This document shows, one piece after another, positions 26,481-36,979 of a stretch of 64,000 nt of DNA. The notes under the pieces are model-generated. The model did no database searches and was not told the origin of the DNA. It saw only the letters and a program-made list of their open reading frames with translations. The position numbers and the translations under genes were made by a program. Origin of the DNA: Nematocida parisii ERTm1 (taxonomy: Eukaryota; Microsporidia); NCBI RefSeq assembly GCF_000250985.1, contig NW_013524649.1:254258-318257 (forward strand). Reading direction: 5' to 3'. The stretch's first letter is position 1; each line of letters begins with the position of its first letter.

Positions 26481-29400
26481 ATGCCAGATCCATTATGTAA
26501 AGACATACAGAAAGTAGATCACTCGAATGAGACTCTTAAGAAGATTCGGAGATACAGGATGACTGAAGACTTTTCACAGTTAGTTGGCATGGATATTCCA
26601 CTGGAAATTGAAAAGATTAGGCAGGGACTAACACATGGCTCGACTGACTCATTTTTAGAGCTAGCAGAGTATATGTGGATGGAGCTAGTTAGGGATAATT
26701 CTCTTCTTAGAACACCTTTTCGCACTTTCATAGAAAAAAACAAGCTTATCCGGCTAATTCCACCCACGCCACTAATCCCAATAATATTCCTTTTTTCAGG
26801 GGAGGAAGTGCTTAAGGAGTGGTGTATTATAAATATATGTGAGTTATACACCACTCCAAATTATTTGACTGGGATGGTCACTGGGGGAACCTTCTTTTAC
26901 AAAATACATGAAGAAATACTGCAGGATATGTCTAAGTACAAGGAAAGGAACTTTTTAAAGTCATTGTTTATTTTTGTTGTTCTGGGCGGGGCACTTGTAC
27001 ATCCGCACTATGCCCTGCTTGAAGCAAAAATTAATAATAATCTCTCTGATGATATTTCCATAAAATTCAACATATATAAGGTTCTAACGGCTGGGGAAGT
27101 AACGATAACTGGAGAAGTAAAAAGAAAAAACAAATTGTGCTTGCATTTAATCAGCAGGGTTCTTCAGGAGCTAACAAGGATGCCGCTGGACCAGTTTTTA
27201 GCCAAAAACAGGCAGGAAACATCTGAGATAAGGTTGATTCTTCTTTTTACTACATGGGAGATGCTTGAGCTGAGCATTAAGCTGGATATACCAAAGGAGT
27301 TAAAGCTGTTAATATTAAGAAGCGGGCACGGTTCAAGGAATCGAACAATCAGGAAGAGAATATATACGTCTGTTGTTAGGATGCATGCGGGGAGTGGAAT
27401 TTCTCTTTTAGAATTGTTTAAAAATGGTTTATTAGAGTACATACTAGCACGGACTGAGTATGAAATAGGGCGTGTATATACAGATCAGTACAAGAGTATG
27501 ATTAGGTCTTTGGTGATAGATACAGTAGATCTTATAAACACATACAAATTAAAAACACTAAATATCAGCACAGAAGAGACAGAGAGCTTGAAAAGACCAG
27601 AATACAAGAATTTAACTATGGCGGAGATAGAAGATATTTTATTATGTAGTTGTTCTTTATGGAGGGATCGGCTTTCTATTTATTCGGACTGTGCTATTTC
27701 TGCATTTATTTCTTTGTTCTTCTTTAGGGTGACCACAAAACCATTCAAGAATTATAGTTCTAAAACAGCTGCTGTTGTATCCGTTTTGCAAGATTTAAGC
27801 GCAGTAGTTAGCACCCGGCTAGATAAACTAGACAAATCAATGCTAAAGGAAAAGGACCGGGTTATTATGGACTCTTTGCTTAATAAAAAGTACTCAGACC
27901 AAACAGAGCCAGCAAAGATCGAAATTCTTCTGGAGCTAATTAAAGAGTGTAGTCATTTCTATGCATGCACTGGGATAATGCCAGGTGGGATAACAGGTCT
28001 CTGCGGTGTGATTGAGAAATACATTAACAATTACATTGTAACGAGAGTGGATAGAGAAAGCCCCATAAACACATTTGATTCTGATAGAGGAGATGCACTA
28101 TCACATGAAAATATATCAGAGGAGTGTGATCTTCTTCGCATGCTTTATGAGCTAGTGCAGATGCCCATTACAGATAGTGTTCTTTCACAGATAAACTATA
28201 TTGTACTGCATCTGGATAAAATTGCTAGTGACACGATAGAAATTGACTTTACGTGGATATGTAAGCTAGACTTGAGAATGGCATCAAAGACCAACCTTAA
28301 AATGACTTTTTTAAAAAATTTGTTTGATAAGTATTTAATACTTGCGCATGACAGCAAGACCATGATAAAATCCGTTGTAAATGATTTCCAGAGAATTAAA
28401 AAAGAAAATAACCTGAAAGACGATGAGGCTATGAAAAGACTAATTAAAAGGGCCGAGAAAATATTAGAAAAAAAGAAAGAGCAGGTTGTAGAGCATACTA
28501 CAAAAGATATCCCAGCAATCCCCCAAACACAGGACATTATAACGTGGCAGAAGCCACTTCAGGAGGTTAGAGAAAAAACACAAACAAACAAAGAATTTAT
28601 TCTTGCTCTTCTAAGGAATGAACCGCCGATAGAGTACCAATCAGTTAAGTCAACGTACAGCACCTTCTTAGACTACTTTTCAACATACTCTCCCCTAATA
28701 ATTAAAGAAGCCCTTGCATCAATTGAATCTAGCATTACTGTGGAGTCTGTTTCTAAAAAGCCAATAGATGGTATTGTGATGGGAAAACATGATGACACCA
28801 GAACAACTACACTTGCAATCCTTACTCGGCACAAACAGTCTCTTCTGATAAATGATATTGTTAGAGTAGTAAATCTTAACAATACAGATGAAAATAACTA
28901 CAGCACAGGCATAGTCATGTATGAAAAGGAGGGCCAGTATGAGATAATGGTGTGCATGAAGTCTCTTGAAAAGCAGGGCCGATGTCATAAGGTTAGCATA
29001 CAGCTTCTAGCAAACATTACATCTACTATGCGAGAATATGATGCTTTAATTAGATTGCAGAAGCTGGCCATTAGAAGTAGTATACTTGATCCTTGTAAAT
29101 TCTACAAAAAAGATGGGTCTGTAACAGGCATGCCCAAAGGTGTACATGCGTATAATGAAAAGTCCCATCCAGACTCTATTCTAAATATGCCCGGGTTTAA
29201 AACGTCGGAGATAAACGAATGCCCACTCATCAGTGCATTTTATTCACAGCTCAATAAAAGCCAGCAGGCAGCTGTGTATAATGCATTATTGCCCAAAAAT
29301 AGCATAAGCTTAATACAAGGGCCGCCAGGTACAGGAAAGACCAAGACAATATCAGGCATGATTGCATGTTTCCTTCTGCAAAAGCGCAGAGTTTTAGTAT

Positions 29401-30563
29401 GTGCACCCAGCAATGCAGCTGTTGACATGCTTATAGAAAGCGGCAGTATTTGGAAACGAATCCCTGATTGCAGATGGATTCGCATAGGCAGTGCAGGCGG
29501 TAGTAGAACAGCAGTAGAGAGAGATGGCATGCCCCTTCCTAAAGAAGAAAAAGAGGATATTTTATCCAGTCCATCATTAGTCCAGGACATCAGCGTGCAA
29601 AACACCCCAACCCAGCATGCAATAGACCCAAAAGATATTTCAATTTTTGGAAGCATCGGCGCATATGATAGAAGGTGTGAGAATTTAGGAGACTATACGC
29701 GGCAGGACAGCAAGAGTGAACTAAGCCGTGCTAATCTGGTTTTCTGCACTCTATCCATGGCAGGGTCTTCTTCTCTTAGAGAATACTTCTTTGATATTTT
29801 AATAATTGATGAAGCATGCCAGGCCACAGAGCCAAGTACACTGATACCTTTAAGGGCATTGCCAAGCAAGCTTATTCTAGTAGGAGACCCAATGCAATTG
29901 CCACCAACAATCATTTCACAAGAAAAAGAACTAACTCTAACTCTTTTTGAACGACTTTCTTCTTCAATCCCTCCACTTCTCCTAGATACGCAGTACAGAA
30001 TGAATTCTATGATTTCTAAATTTGCAAGCCAGCAATTCTACAACGACAAATTAAAAAATGGTGTTATAGTGAACTCACTCCTCCCATTCGCATTCATAGA
30101 TGCAGAAGGAGTGGAGAAGACAGATGACAAAGATATCTACAATAAAAAAGAGATCACCACAATTCTGCAGTTCTATGGAGCAGCAGTAAAGGCATACGGC
30201 ACAGTAGGAATAATCAGTCCGTACAAGGGGCAGGTCTCCAGACTTAAAAAGTACATTAGAGACATAGACATAGCAACAGTAGACGGATTCCAGGGACAGG
30301 AAAAGGATTGCATAATTATATCAACAGTGCGTAGTAAAAGGATAGGATTTCTTAGTGATATTCGTCGAATGAATGTGGCACTAACCCGTGCCAGATACAC
30401 TTTAATAATAGTAGGCAGTATGCGTTTATTACAACAAGATCCAACATGGCAGCCGCTTATTAAATATGTTAATGAGAACAACTTTGTATACAAAGTAGGA
30501 GAAGTGCTAAGCATTCTTACGTCTATAAAAGACCAAAGAGATGCATCGTCACACAGTAAATAA
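26481..30563 (+). CDS. SEN1: SEN1/UPF1-family superfamily 1 helicase
   Basis: 1360 aa. The C-terminal third is a complete SF1B helicase: motif I QGPPGTGKT (about 947-955), CAPSNAAVD (Ia), DEACQATEPS (II), LVGDPMQLPPT (III), QYRM (IV), VDGFQGQEKDCII (V) and RRMNVALTRAR (VI). The remaining about 850 residues are helical, as in Sen1, whose N-terminal domain binds the Pol II CTD. A Lys/Glu coiled segment lies near residues 640-680. The SEN1-like choice over UPF1 follows from the DEACQATEPS wording, the long helical N-terminus and the lack of a Cys/His-rich zinc domain. Sen1 unwinds RNA-DNA hybrids and terminates non-coding and some coding transcription. ATG at 26481 follows TTTTTATTT. Confidence 0.88.
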   Translation: MPDPLCKDIQKVDHSNETLKKIRRYRMTEDFSQLVGMDIPLEIEKIRQGLTHGSTDSFLELAEYMWMELVRDNSLLRTPFRTFIEKNKLIRLIPPTPLIPIIFLFSGEEVLKEWCIINICELYTTPNYLTGMVTGGTFFYKIHEEILQDMSKYKERNFLKSLFIFVVLGGALVHPHYALLEAKINNNLSDDISIKFNIYKVLTAGEVTITGEVKRKNKLCLHLISRVLQELTRMPLDQFLAKNRQETSEIRLILLFTTWEMLELSIKLDIPKELKLLILRSGHGSRNRTIRKRIYTSVVRMHAGSGISLLELFKNGLLEYILARTEYEIGRVYTDQYKSMIRSLVIDTVDLINTYKLKTLNISTEETESLKRPEYKNLTMAEIEDILLCSCSLWRDRLSIYSDCAISAFISLFFFRVTTKPFKNYSSKTAAVVSVLQDLSAVVSTRLDKLDKSMLKEKDRVIMDSLLNKKYSDQTEPAKIEILLELIKECSHFYACTGIMPGGITGLCGVIEKYINNYIVTRVDRESPINTFDSDRGDALSHENISEECDLLRMLYELVQMPITDSVLSQINYIVLHLDKIASDTIEIDFTWICKLDLRMASKTNLKMTFLKNLFDKYLILAHDSKTMIKSVVNDFQRIKKENNLKDDEAMKRLIKRAEKILEKKKEQVVEHTTKDIPAIPQTQDIITWQKPLQEVREKTQTNKEFILALLRNEPPIEYQSVKSTYSTFLDYFSTYSPLIIKEALASIESSITVESVSKKPIDGIVMGKHDDTRTTTLAILTRHKQSLLINDIVRVVNLNNTDENNYSTGIVMYEKEGQYEIMVCMKSLEKQGRCHKVSIQLLANITSTMREYDALIRLQKLAIRSSILDPCKFYKKDGSVTGMPKGVHAYNEKSHPDSILNMPGFKTSEINECPLISAFYSQLNKSQQAAVYNALLPKNSISLIQGPPGTGKTKTISGMIACFLLQKRRVLVCAPSNAAVDMLIESGSIWKRIPDCRWIRIGSAGGSRTAVERDGMPLPKEEKEDILSSPSLVQDISVQNTPTQHAIDPKDISIFGSIGAYDRRCENLGDYTRQDSKSELSRANLVFCTLSMAGSSSLREYFFDILIIDEACQATEPSTLIPLRALPSKLILVGDPMQLPPTIISQEKELTLTLFERLSSSIPPLLLDTQYRMNSMISKFASQQFYNDKLKNGVIVNSLLPFAFIDAEGVEKTDDKDIYNKKEITTILQFYGAAVKAYGTVGIISPYKGQVSRLKKYIRDIDIATVDGFQGQEKDCIIISTVRSKRIGFLSDIRRMNVALTRARYTLIIVGSMRLLQQDPTWQPLIKYVNENNFVYKVGEVLSILTSIKDQRDASSHSK

Positions 30564-30589
30564 ATAACATTTTATACTTCTATTTCTTC

Positions 30590-30718
30590 TTACTCTTTGC
30601 GGTTTAACTCATTTAAAACAGCCAGCTCTAATTGGATTATTTCTTTTGTGATATCAACTGTGCTGTCTTTTATTTTGTCCTCAATTGCCCACATAAGCTC
30701 TTCAAAGCAGTTTTTCAT
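30590..30718 (-). CDS. 42-aa small helical protein
   Basis: An ATG-started frame at 30718 encodes MKNCFEELMWAIEDKIKDST then a leucine/isoleucine-spaced helix ending LAVLNELNRKE, stop TAA at 30590-30592. Residues IxxxxDI..EII.LELAVLNEL have heptad-like spacing suggesting one amphipathic or coiled-coil helix. The residue mix (Trp, Cys, many Glu/Lys/Leu) is unlike random AT-rich translation, so I think it is real. Size and shape recall small kinetochore or complex subunits such as DASH components, without sequence support. It is convergent with SEN1, with 26 bases between stops. Confidence 0.5.
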   Translation of the reverse strand: MKNCFEELMWAIEDKIKDSTVDITKEIIQLELAVLNELNRKE

Positions 30719-31258
30719 TATAAAATTATTTGCAAATTAGATAATAATTAATAGACATTTTCGGGTGCATTTCTGGTTATAAAGAACAAAACACAAAATC
30801 TAGCTATAAATAAAATTTAATACAACGCAGTATTCCGGGGTATACTTCTTTTTAATGGCTAGTATTCAAATATACACTGAAATATTAATTAAATACAATA
30901 TTTATAGCAAGTATATAAAAAATTAGTAAAAGTGAGAATTCTTCTGAATATATAAAGTATGTCATGAATTAACTATGTGATAGATCGTGAGTAGTGCATA
31001 AATTTAATATTTTATAGTATTTTATGTTATGTTCATTATAATAGGTATAAACAGACTAATTCTAGTTATAAGTATATTTTATGTAATAGTTAATGTGGAT
31101 ACAGTAAATGTACTGCAGTGATATTATTATATCAGTGTATTAAGTATATTTATACTTGTATATTGCTTAGCACGTATATTTTTATTAAATCTTGGATTAT
31201 TTCCATGGAATTTCTGCAGTGTATTTAGTTTTATAATAGCAAAACAAATATTTTCAGA
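30719..31258. other. AT-rich spacer, no gene seen
   Basis: 540 bases upstream of the V-ATPase gene. Only short frames. It holds GCATTTCTGGTTATA (about 30764), a variant of the recurring TTTCTGG element. Nothing else recognised. Confidence 0.5.
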
Positions 31259-32761
31259 ATGAATAATTATGAAGTGTTCAGTGAGCACGTGAGAGCACTA
31301 AATGACTCATGCATACCACCCACCACTACTTACAGAACTGTATCTAGTGTGAATGGTCCGCTAGTTATTATGGATAATGTGAAGTCACCCAAATATTCAG
31401 AAATAGTTCATTTAACCCTTCCGGACGGAAGCAGGAGGACTGGGCAGGTTTTAGAAGTATGCGGGAAGAAGGCAATTATTCAAGTGTTTGAGGGGACATC
31501 AGGGATAGACACGAAGCATACGTGTGCAGAGTTTACGGGAGAAACAATGAAAATGGCAGTGTCAGAGGATTTACTGGGAAGAACTTTTAACAGCATAGGA
31601 GTACCAATTGATGGAGGGCCAAAAATAGTGGCAGAGGATTATTTAGACATTCAAGGGCAGCCGATCAATCCGTATGCCAGAATATATCCAGAAGAAATGG
31701 TTCAAACTGGAATATCCGCCATTGATGTGATGAACTCTGTGGCGCGTGGCCAGAAGATACCTATTTTCAGTGGAGCTGGTCTTCCTCATAATGAAGTAGC
31801 TGCGCAGATATGCAGGCAGGCAGGGCTTGTTAATAACAAGAGCACGGTTGACAAGAGCAAAGACAACTTTTCAATTGTATTTGCTGCAATGGGGGTTAAC
31901 GCAGAGACTGCACAGTTCTTTAGGAATGAGTTTGAGCAGAGTGGTGTATTAGATAGAACTATTCTTTATCTTAACTTGGCAAACGATCCAACGATTGAAA
32001 GAATAATTACGCCACGATTTGCACTTACTGCAGCAGAGTATCTTGCGTACACAACAGGTAAGCACGTCCTAATGATTATGACAGACATGAGTTCGTATGC
32101 AGATGCATTAAGAGAAGTCAGTGCAGCGAGAGAAGAAGTTCCCGGACGAAGAGGGTACCCTGGGTACATGTACACCGATCTATCAACAATATATGAAAGA
32201 GCTGGTCGTATTGCCGGTATAGATGGATCTATTACACAAATACCCATTCTTACTATGCCAAATGATGATATAACCCATCCCATACCAGACTTAACAGGAT
32301 ATATTACAGAGGGGCAAATATACATCGATAGAAGTCTTCACAACAGACAGATATATCCTCCAATAAATGTCTTGCCGTCTTTATCCAGACTTATGAAGTC
32401 AGCAATTGGCGAGAACATGACGCGGGATGACCACTCTGATGTATCCAGTCAGCTGTACTCTAAATACGCGGTTGGTAAAGAAGCACTTGCTATGAAATCT
32501 GTTGTGGGTGAGGAGTCTTTATCAACAGAGGATAAGCTAGTGATTGAGTTTGTAGAAAACTTTGAAAAGGAGTTTATCAGCCAAAGAAAGGATGAAAACA
32601 GAACCATCTCCGAATCTCTTGATTTGGCATGGAGGCTGCTTAGAATATTCCCAAAGGAATTACTGAACAGAATCCCAGATAATATACTTAACAAGTACTA
32701 CACCATAAAGACCACTGAAGAAGACAATAGTCACGTCTCAAATGAAGAAAAGAAAGAATAA
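31259..32761 (+). CDS. VMA2: V-type ATPase subunit B
   Basis: 500 aa, essentially full length for the family. Seen: the beta-barrel start [69 protein letters not shown] (the non-catalytic nucleotide site where catalytic subunits have a P-loop), [18 protein letters not shown], and [26 protein letters not shown], then the alpha-helical C-domain. It is part of the V1 head that acidifies vacuoles and other organelles. The C-terminal 20 residues are acidic and variable. The ATG lies 61 bases after the last T/A-rich block. Confidence 0.97.
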   Translation: MNNYEVFSEHVRALNDSCIPPTTTYRTVSSVNGPLVIMDNVKSPKYSEIVHLTLPDGSRRTGQVLEVCGKKAIIQVFEGTSGIDTKHTCAEFTGETMKMAVSEDLLGRTFNSIGVPIDGGPKIVAEDYLDIQGQPINPYARIYPEEMVQTGISAIDVMNSVARGQKIPIFSGAGLPHNEVAAQICRQAGLVNNKSTVDKSKDNFSIVFAAMGVNAETAQFFRNEFEQSGVLDRTILYLNLANDPTIERIITPRFALTAAEYLAYTTGKHVLMIMTDMSSYADALREVSAAREEVPGRRGYPGYMYTDLSTIYERAGRIAGIDGSITQIPILTMPNDDITHPIPDLTGYITEGQIYIDRSLHNRQIYPPINVLPSLSRLMKSAIGENMTRDDHSDVSSQLYSKYAVGKEALAMKSVVGEESLSTEDKLVIEFVENFEKEFISQRKDENRTISESLDLAWRLLRIFPKELLNRIPDNILNKYYTIKTTEEDNSHVSNEEKKE

Positions 32762-32884
32762 GACAATTGACCGGCTAAATACCAAATAGACCGGAACCTA
32801 AATAAATTATTCAAGTGTTTAGGTCTATCTGTACTAGTTGTTTCAGTTATTTTACAATTTTTATTTCAGACATTTTCTAATGTG

Positions 32885-33021
32885 TTCATTTTTTATTTTT
32901 GTATTTTATTCTTGTGTACGCATATAAATTTACTCATTTATATACTGCACAGCAGTAAAATAGGCTAATTTATATTGAGAGACGCATTCTGTCTAAATAT
33001 ACGTATAATACATACAATACA
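32885..33021. repeat. 136-bp dispersed repeat, copy 2
   Basis: Matches 24737-24872 except for one substitution and one extra T. It lies 124 bases downstream of the V-ATPase B stop, same orientation as copy 1. Sequence beyond both ends is unrelated between the copies, so the boundaries are sharp. The rest of the spacer (32762-33238) has no gene. Confidence 0.9.
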
Positions 33022-33238
33022 CTTATTTACACATACAATGTAAATATTCATATACAGTGTAACAGAGTATAATAAACAAATGAATACTCTTTTTATAATT
33101 CTGAATATGTTGGTGTACAGCACAGTCATTTCCTTTTCATACAGCAAGATAATATACTGATTTTTATTCCTATTAATTATAGATTTATTAAGCGATGAGT
33201 AGTTTTACTGTTTGGCATCTGTGTATACCAGAAATATT

Positions 33239-33616
33239 TTACTGGTACTTAGTCTGGGCATTCATATTCAGTTCTACTATGCCAGCCCCCTTTGGCATGA
33301 GGTATATGAGAAAATCAAAGACATCAGAGGATTTAGCTGCTGAGCAAATGTCTCCCTTTTGAAGAATTCTTCTTTTCCCTTGTTCTGTGTACTGCCATGC
33401 CCGGAGTGTTAATTCCTCAATAAATATTTCTGTTAGTCTGGAGAACAGTGGAGGAACTTCATTTGCCACCTTACTAACTTCTTGTTCAACTTTCATGAGT
33501 CTTTTTATACGTGCCAGTGGAAGTGCATTATCTTTGCTAATCACTGATGTAGTGACATAATCTAAAATACCTTTCCAATATTCATCTACTGTAGGATTCT
33601 TTCTTTGCATTTGCAT
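33239..33616 (-). CDS. HAP5: HAP5/NF-YC histone-fold transcription factor subunit
   Basis: 125 aa from ATG 33616 (MQMQRKNPTVDEYWKGI). Upstream codons in frame have no ATG, and Met3 at 33610 is an alternative. The core LPLARIKRLMKVEQEVSKVANEVPPLFSRLTEIFIEELTLRAWQYTEQGKRRILQKGDICSAAKSSDVFDFLIYLMP reads as NF-YC almost residue by residue: LPLARIKK.MK, the E-A-P..F...E.FI.ELTLRAW helix, and KRRTLQ..DI. It pairs with a HAP3/NF-YB subunit to bind CCAAT boxes. Neither the acidic activator of metazoan NF-YC nor a HAP4-binding segment is present. Confidence 0.93.
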   Translation of the reverse strand: MQMQRKNPTVDEYWKGILDYVTTSVISKDNALPLARIKRLMKVEQEVSKVANEVPPLFSRLTEIFIEELTLRAWQYTEQGKRRILQKGDICSAAKSSDVFDFLIYLMPKGAGIVELNMNAQTKYQ

Positions 33617-35002
33617 GTTTATTAGATAGAAGAATGTTTTATTCCTTTCATATTTATTTATTATAGTCACCTGATGAAACACATTCTAATACACTGTAAC
33701 ACTACGTCACAGTTACAATTGAAGTCTATTAAAATTTCAGGATATTCAAAGAACGCAGTGATTATTGTATAATACTGTATTATTATCATATGAATGTATG
33801 TTTTTATTGATTATATGCATAAATAGCCGTTAAAATATACCAAAATAGAAAAATACATAAACCATTTAGAGTACATTGTATCTATACACAAAACTTTCTA
33901 TTAATAATCCAGTAAGTTTTGGTTAATATGGTAAAAAGTCTTGCATGATTACTTGCGTAATAAATAGTACACAATGTGTAAATAATATTTTTTTATACAT
34001 AATGTTTACTATATTATGTTATAGAATAATAAGTAATGCACGTGCTTATAATTAGCTATTTTATTAAATATGTGCAATCTGCTCATTAAATAGAAACCCA
34101 GATATTTTAGGTTATTTGATACTTAATTTCACTATTACTCTAAACTTGATCTGATTCATTGGTGTTTTAGAATTTCTGAGTCTACATAATCCATACACAC
34201 ATATAATTGAAATCTCTGGTTATGTACATGACATATGGAACATATACTCATATAGTAAACTAGTATACCTACTGTATAATATTCTTATCAGAGTACTCTT
34301 TAATTGTACATGAATAGTTCAAATAATCTTAAATATTTATGTTTTGATACACAGCCTATATATTGAATATTATTATCTATACCATGCAAGGCCTCTAAAA
34401 AATTATTAAACTTTCCTTTAACTAGTACAGGATAAAAAAGCACATTACATAATTATTTTATAATCCTTTTTTATTCTTATACTAGTATTCTTATACCATT
34501 ATTAGGCATAATATATATAAGTAGAGGGTATTTTATAGATTTAACTGGGGTTCAGTACAGATATTTCTCTTTCTAGCTGATAAAGTACCCTAAAAATAAA
34601 TGAGAGATACACTTAATTAGTGATATACTCATTAGAGTTAAACTATTTATTATTACTCTGACGTATATTTCATTCTTAATTACTTATTTCTTTATAATAT
34701 AGTAAGTCTCTGGTTTACATGCTGGTTATATTAGTGTGCTATATACTGTATATTTTTAGCTGTACATACTCTATTTCTGTAGGATTTATATGGTATTTCA
34801 ATATTATTGTTAAGTACTGTTATGCAACTAACTAGAATATATTTTATTTAGACGATTTAACTTATTAAGATATTTCATATACACAATCTATTTATTTTCA
34901 CTTACTGTGGTTGATTTGGTTATACACATCTATACCCAAGAGTATATTACTTCGTACTACGCTCTTTCTTTCGAAGTGTTTTAGTTCTTTTTTATACACA
35001 TT
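33617..35002. other. 1.4-kb gene-poor AT-rich region
   Basis: Only short frames on either strand and no tRNA. It contains copies of the TACACAATGTGTAA element (about 33970). I could not read a decayed gene here as I could for the next segment, but small relics may be hidden. Confidence 0.5.
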
Positions 35003-35593
35003 TTAATTAGCATAGACTCTGCCCAGATGTTCACATATCAAAAGGAGTTCACGAAACCCTTTCCATATGTCACCTTCTCCGGTACACCAAGTATCTACAA
35101 AACACTCAGGATACATACCACTGCGACGCATGAATTCAAACTCTATTTCTTCAAAAGGTGGTTTGCTCCAGACTGTAGTCTGTCCTATAAACATATAGCA
35201 CCATTCAGTATAAGAAAGAATTTACATATACTTCTGGCAATTTTTAACACACGGTATGCCAGCTAGTAAGGATGCTCTTTCTGATTCAACTAACCTTAGT
35301 ATTAGTTACCAGCACTTATTTCAATTCTCTTGAGTCCAGCTTTTCGAATCTAGTTCAATCATAAATCTATATAAATGCATCAAAATCCGCTTCTCTGCTG
35401 ATTTTGCAGGGCGTGTAACCAGTTCATTATATAACATATCCAGACGAACCACTATAGGAAATTTATTCTATACAGAATTATAACTACATGACATTTCTTC
35501 AAATTGTTTTTGTAAACGCTTTTTTCCTTCAGTGAATTTAAAATACTGAAATTTCCTTTTAATATGATACACGTGGTTAGCATTAAAATTCAT
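35003..35593 (-). pseudogene. decayed gene: one 197-codon frame with four internal stops
   Basis: From an ATG at 35593 the same minus-strand frame runs 197 codons to a TAA at 35003, interrupted by TAG after the 41st residue and further TGA, TAA and TAA codons. Each segment is protein-like and relatively rich in Trp, Cys, Arg and Glu: HVYHIKRKFQYFKFTEGKKR; VVRLDMLYNELVTRPAKSAE; WSKPPFEEIEFEFMRRSGMY; CTGEGDIWKGFRELLLICEH. No frameshift is needed to read it, so decay was by point changes. I do not recognise the family. The gene-poor surroundings fit a region losing genes. Readthrough of four stops is very unlikely. Confidence 0.7.
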
Positions 35594-36009
35594 GCTCTGT
35601 GTGTGTATATTCTTATCTGCTATAAATAAGTTCTTTTATTTTTTAAGTATTGAAATTATTATACTTTTATTTACAGTCCATAGCACAAATAAAGTGACTG
35701 TTTCTGGTTATATCAAAACAGATCGTTTATGGCCTTATTAATAGGTAATATAAGGTATACATAATATTTGTTTTTAATAAATCATGACTAGTTCAGATAT
35801 TTTAATACTATTATAAGTATATATATTGTATAAACAACCTAAAATACAGAATATATCATAATAAATACAAAAATACAACTATACCTGTAATTCAATATAT
35901 GGTAATAAAATACTATATATACACTCCAGTATAACGGATTGTTCTTAATACTGAAATTTCTATTTTTGTATTTTTTTCTTTTTGGCACTTCAGAAATTAT
36001 TTAAGTTTT
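35594..36009. other. AT-rich spacer, no gene seen
   Basis: Nothing coding seen. At 35750-35810 it holds a segment resembling 14150-14210, sharing TTTTTAATAAATCATG exactly. A TGTTTCTGGTTATA element lies at about 35699. Confidence 0.5.
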
Positions 36010-36024
36010 AAATTTTTATCCCCC
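36010..36024 (+). promoter_or_regulatory. AAATTT ... CCCCC promoter of the P1 gene
   Basis: AAATTT at 36010-36015 and CCCCC at 36020-36024 lie 53 and 39 bases before the ATG of the ribosomal P1 gene. In microsporidia an AAATTT-like signal and a C-triplet or G-triplet motif close to the start are described as promoter signals, the former especially for ribosomal protein genes. This is the clearest example in the window. Confidence 0.55.
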
Positions 36025-36062
36025 TGCCTTTAAAGCTCTTAAGAAAAGTTAAACTGCTGAGG

Positions 36063-36362
36063 ATGATAGAACAAAAAGATTTATGCGTATTAACAACATT
36101 ATTACTACACAGCGTAGGAACAACAGTAACAGAAGAAAACATTAAGAAAGTAGCAGACCATTTGGGAGTAACAGTTGACTCCTACTTGGCAGAACTATTC
36201 AGCAAATTATCAGCTGAACAGATTCAGTCTATTATTGAGAACCCAACTGGAGGATCAGTACAGGCAGCTGCAGCAACATCTACCCAGGCAGTAGAAGAAA
36301 AGAAGGAAGAGAAAGAAGAATCTGAAGAAGAGAGTTCAGGAGACATGGACTTATTCGGTTAG
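36063..36362 (+). CDS. RPP1: 60S acidic ribosomal stalk protein P1
   Basis: 99 aa. The N-terminal dimerisation domain (LCVLTTLLLHSVGTTVTEENIKKVADHLGVTVDSYLAELFSKLSAEQI) is followed by an Ala-rich hinge (SVQAAAATSTQ), an acidic run and the terminal DMDLFG, a variant of the D-M-G-F-x-L-F-D/G tail that recruits elongation factors and ribosome-inactivating proteins. P1 rather than P2 is chosen from the A/S-E-L-F-x-K-L following V-x-V-D/E, and from LLLH. P1/P2 dimers bind P0 to form the stalk. Confidence 0.9.
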   Translation: MIEQKDLCVLTTLLLHSVGTTVTEENIKKVADHLGVTVDSYLAELFSKLSAEQIQSIIENPTGGSVQAAAATSTQAVEEKKEEKEESEEESSGDMDLFG

Positions 36363-36475
36363 ATAATAAATTATAATCTGATTTGCTATTTACTATATTA
36401 TTATTACATTGTATTTATTCTTGTGCTATAAGGCTTTCTATGTCAGGCTATTAAACATTTATTGCTTCTATGGAT

Positions 36476-36485
36476 ATAACCCGAA
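36476..36485 (+). promoter_or_regulatory. ATAACCCGAA motif upstream of J protein
   Basis: Exact decamer ending 26 bases before the ATG at 36512, inside a 149-base spacer. Same motif as at 13945 and 26101. Confidence 0.3.
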
Positions 36486-36511
36486 TATTTTGCAAATAAT
36501 TTTCATTAGCA

Positions 36512-36979
36512 ATGGATGAGATTAAGAGAATACTCAAACAAAAAGAAGACAGCTATAAAGTACTGAATGTTTCAGCGGGCAGTTCAAAGGAAGAAATAAG
36601 AAAGAGCTACAAAAAATTAGCAATAAAGATACACCCTGATAGAAACTCCCACCCGAATGCGTCTGAAGCATTTATTGTACTGCAGAATGCGTATGAAGAC
36701 CTAACAGAAGGAAAGCCAAAGTATACGCAAGCACATGAGTATAGAAGAGGGCACAGGACAGATAATACATTTACGCAGGAGGATTTAGACCACATTATGA
36801 AGTGGTATACAGCCATGAGTGGTGCGAATTATACGTTTTCTTATGGGTCATTTAATTACGGGCCGAGTGCTTTTCAGCAGACATTTTATAGAAGAAGGCA
36901 GTCTCCTCAGATAGAAATATCAAATAGAATAGCAGTTGTTTTGCTAGTTTTATTGTTTGTATACAGTCTTTTAAGATAG
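36512..36979 (+). CDS. tail-anchored J-domain co-chaperone
   Basis: 155 aa. J domain in residues about 12-70: DSYKVLNVSAGSSKEEIRKSYKKLAIKIHPDRNSHPNASEAFIVLQNAYEDL, with the HPD motif at 41-43 that stimulates Hsp70 ATPase. There is a short Tyr/Phe/Gly-containing linker (YTFSYGSFNYGP) and a single hydrophobic segment at the very end (RIAVVLLVLLFVYSLLR, about 139-155). This is the layout of ER-tethered, cytosol-facing J proteins such as Hlj1 and DNAJB12-type proteins involved in ER quality control, here much shortened. No zinc domain. Confidence 0.9.
   Translation: MDEIKRILKQKEDSYKVLNVSAGSSKEEIRKSYKKLAIKIHPDRNSHPNASEAFIVLQNAYEDLTEGKPKYTQAHEYRRGHRTDNTFTQEDLDHIMKWYTAMSGANYTFSYGSFNYGPSAFQQTFYRRRQSPQIEISNRIAVVLLVLLFVYSLLR

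Noticed and set aside
35027-35266. 79-codon plus-strand frame
   Set aside because: It is antisense to the decayed minus-strand gene, whose composition on the minus strand is more protein-like.
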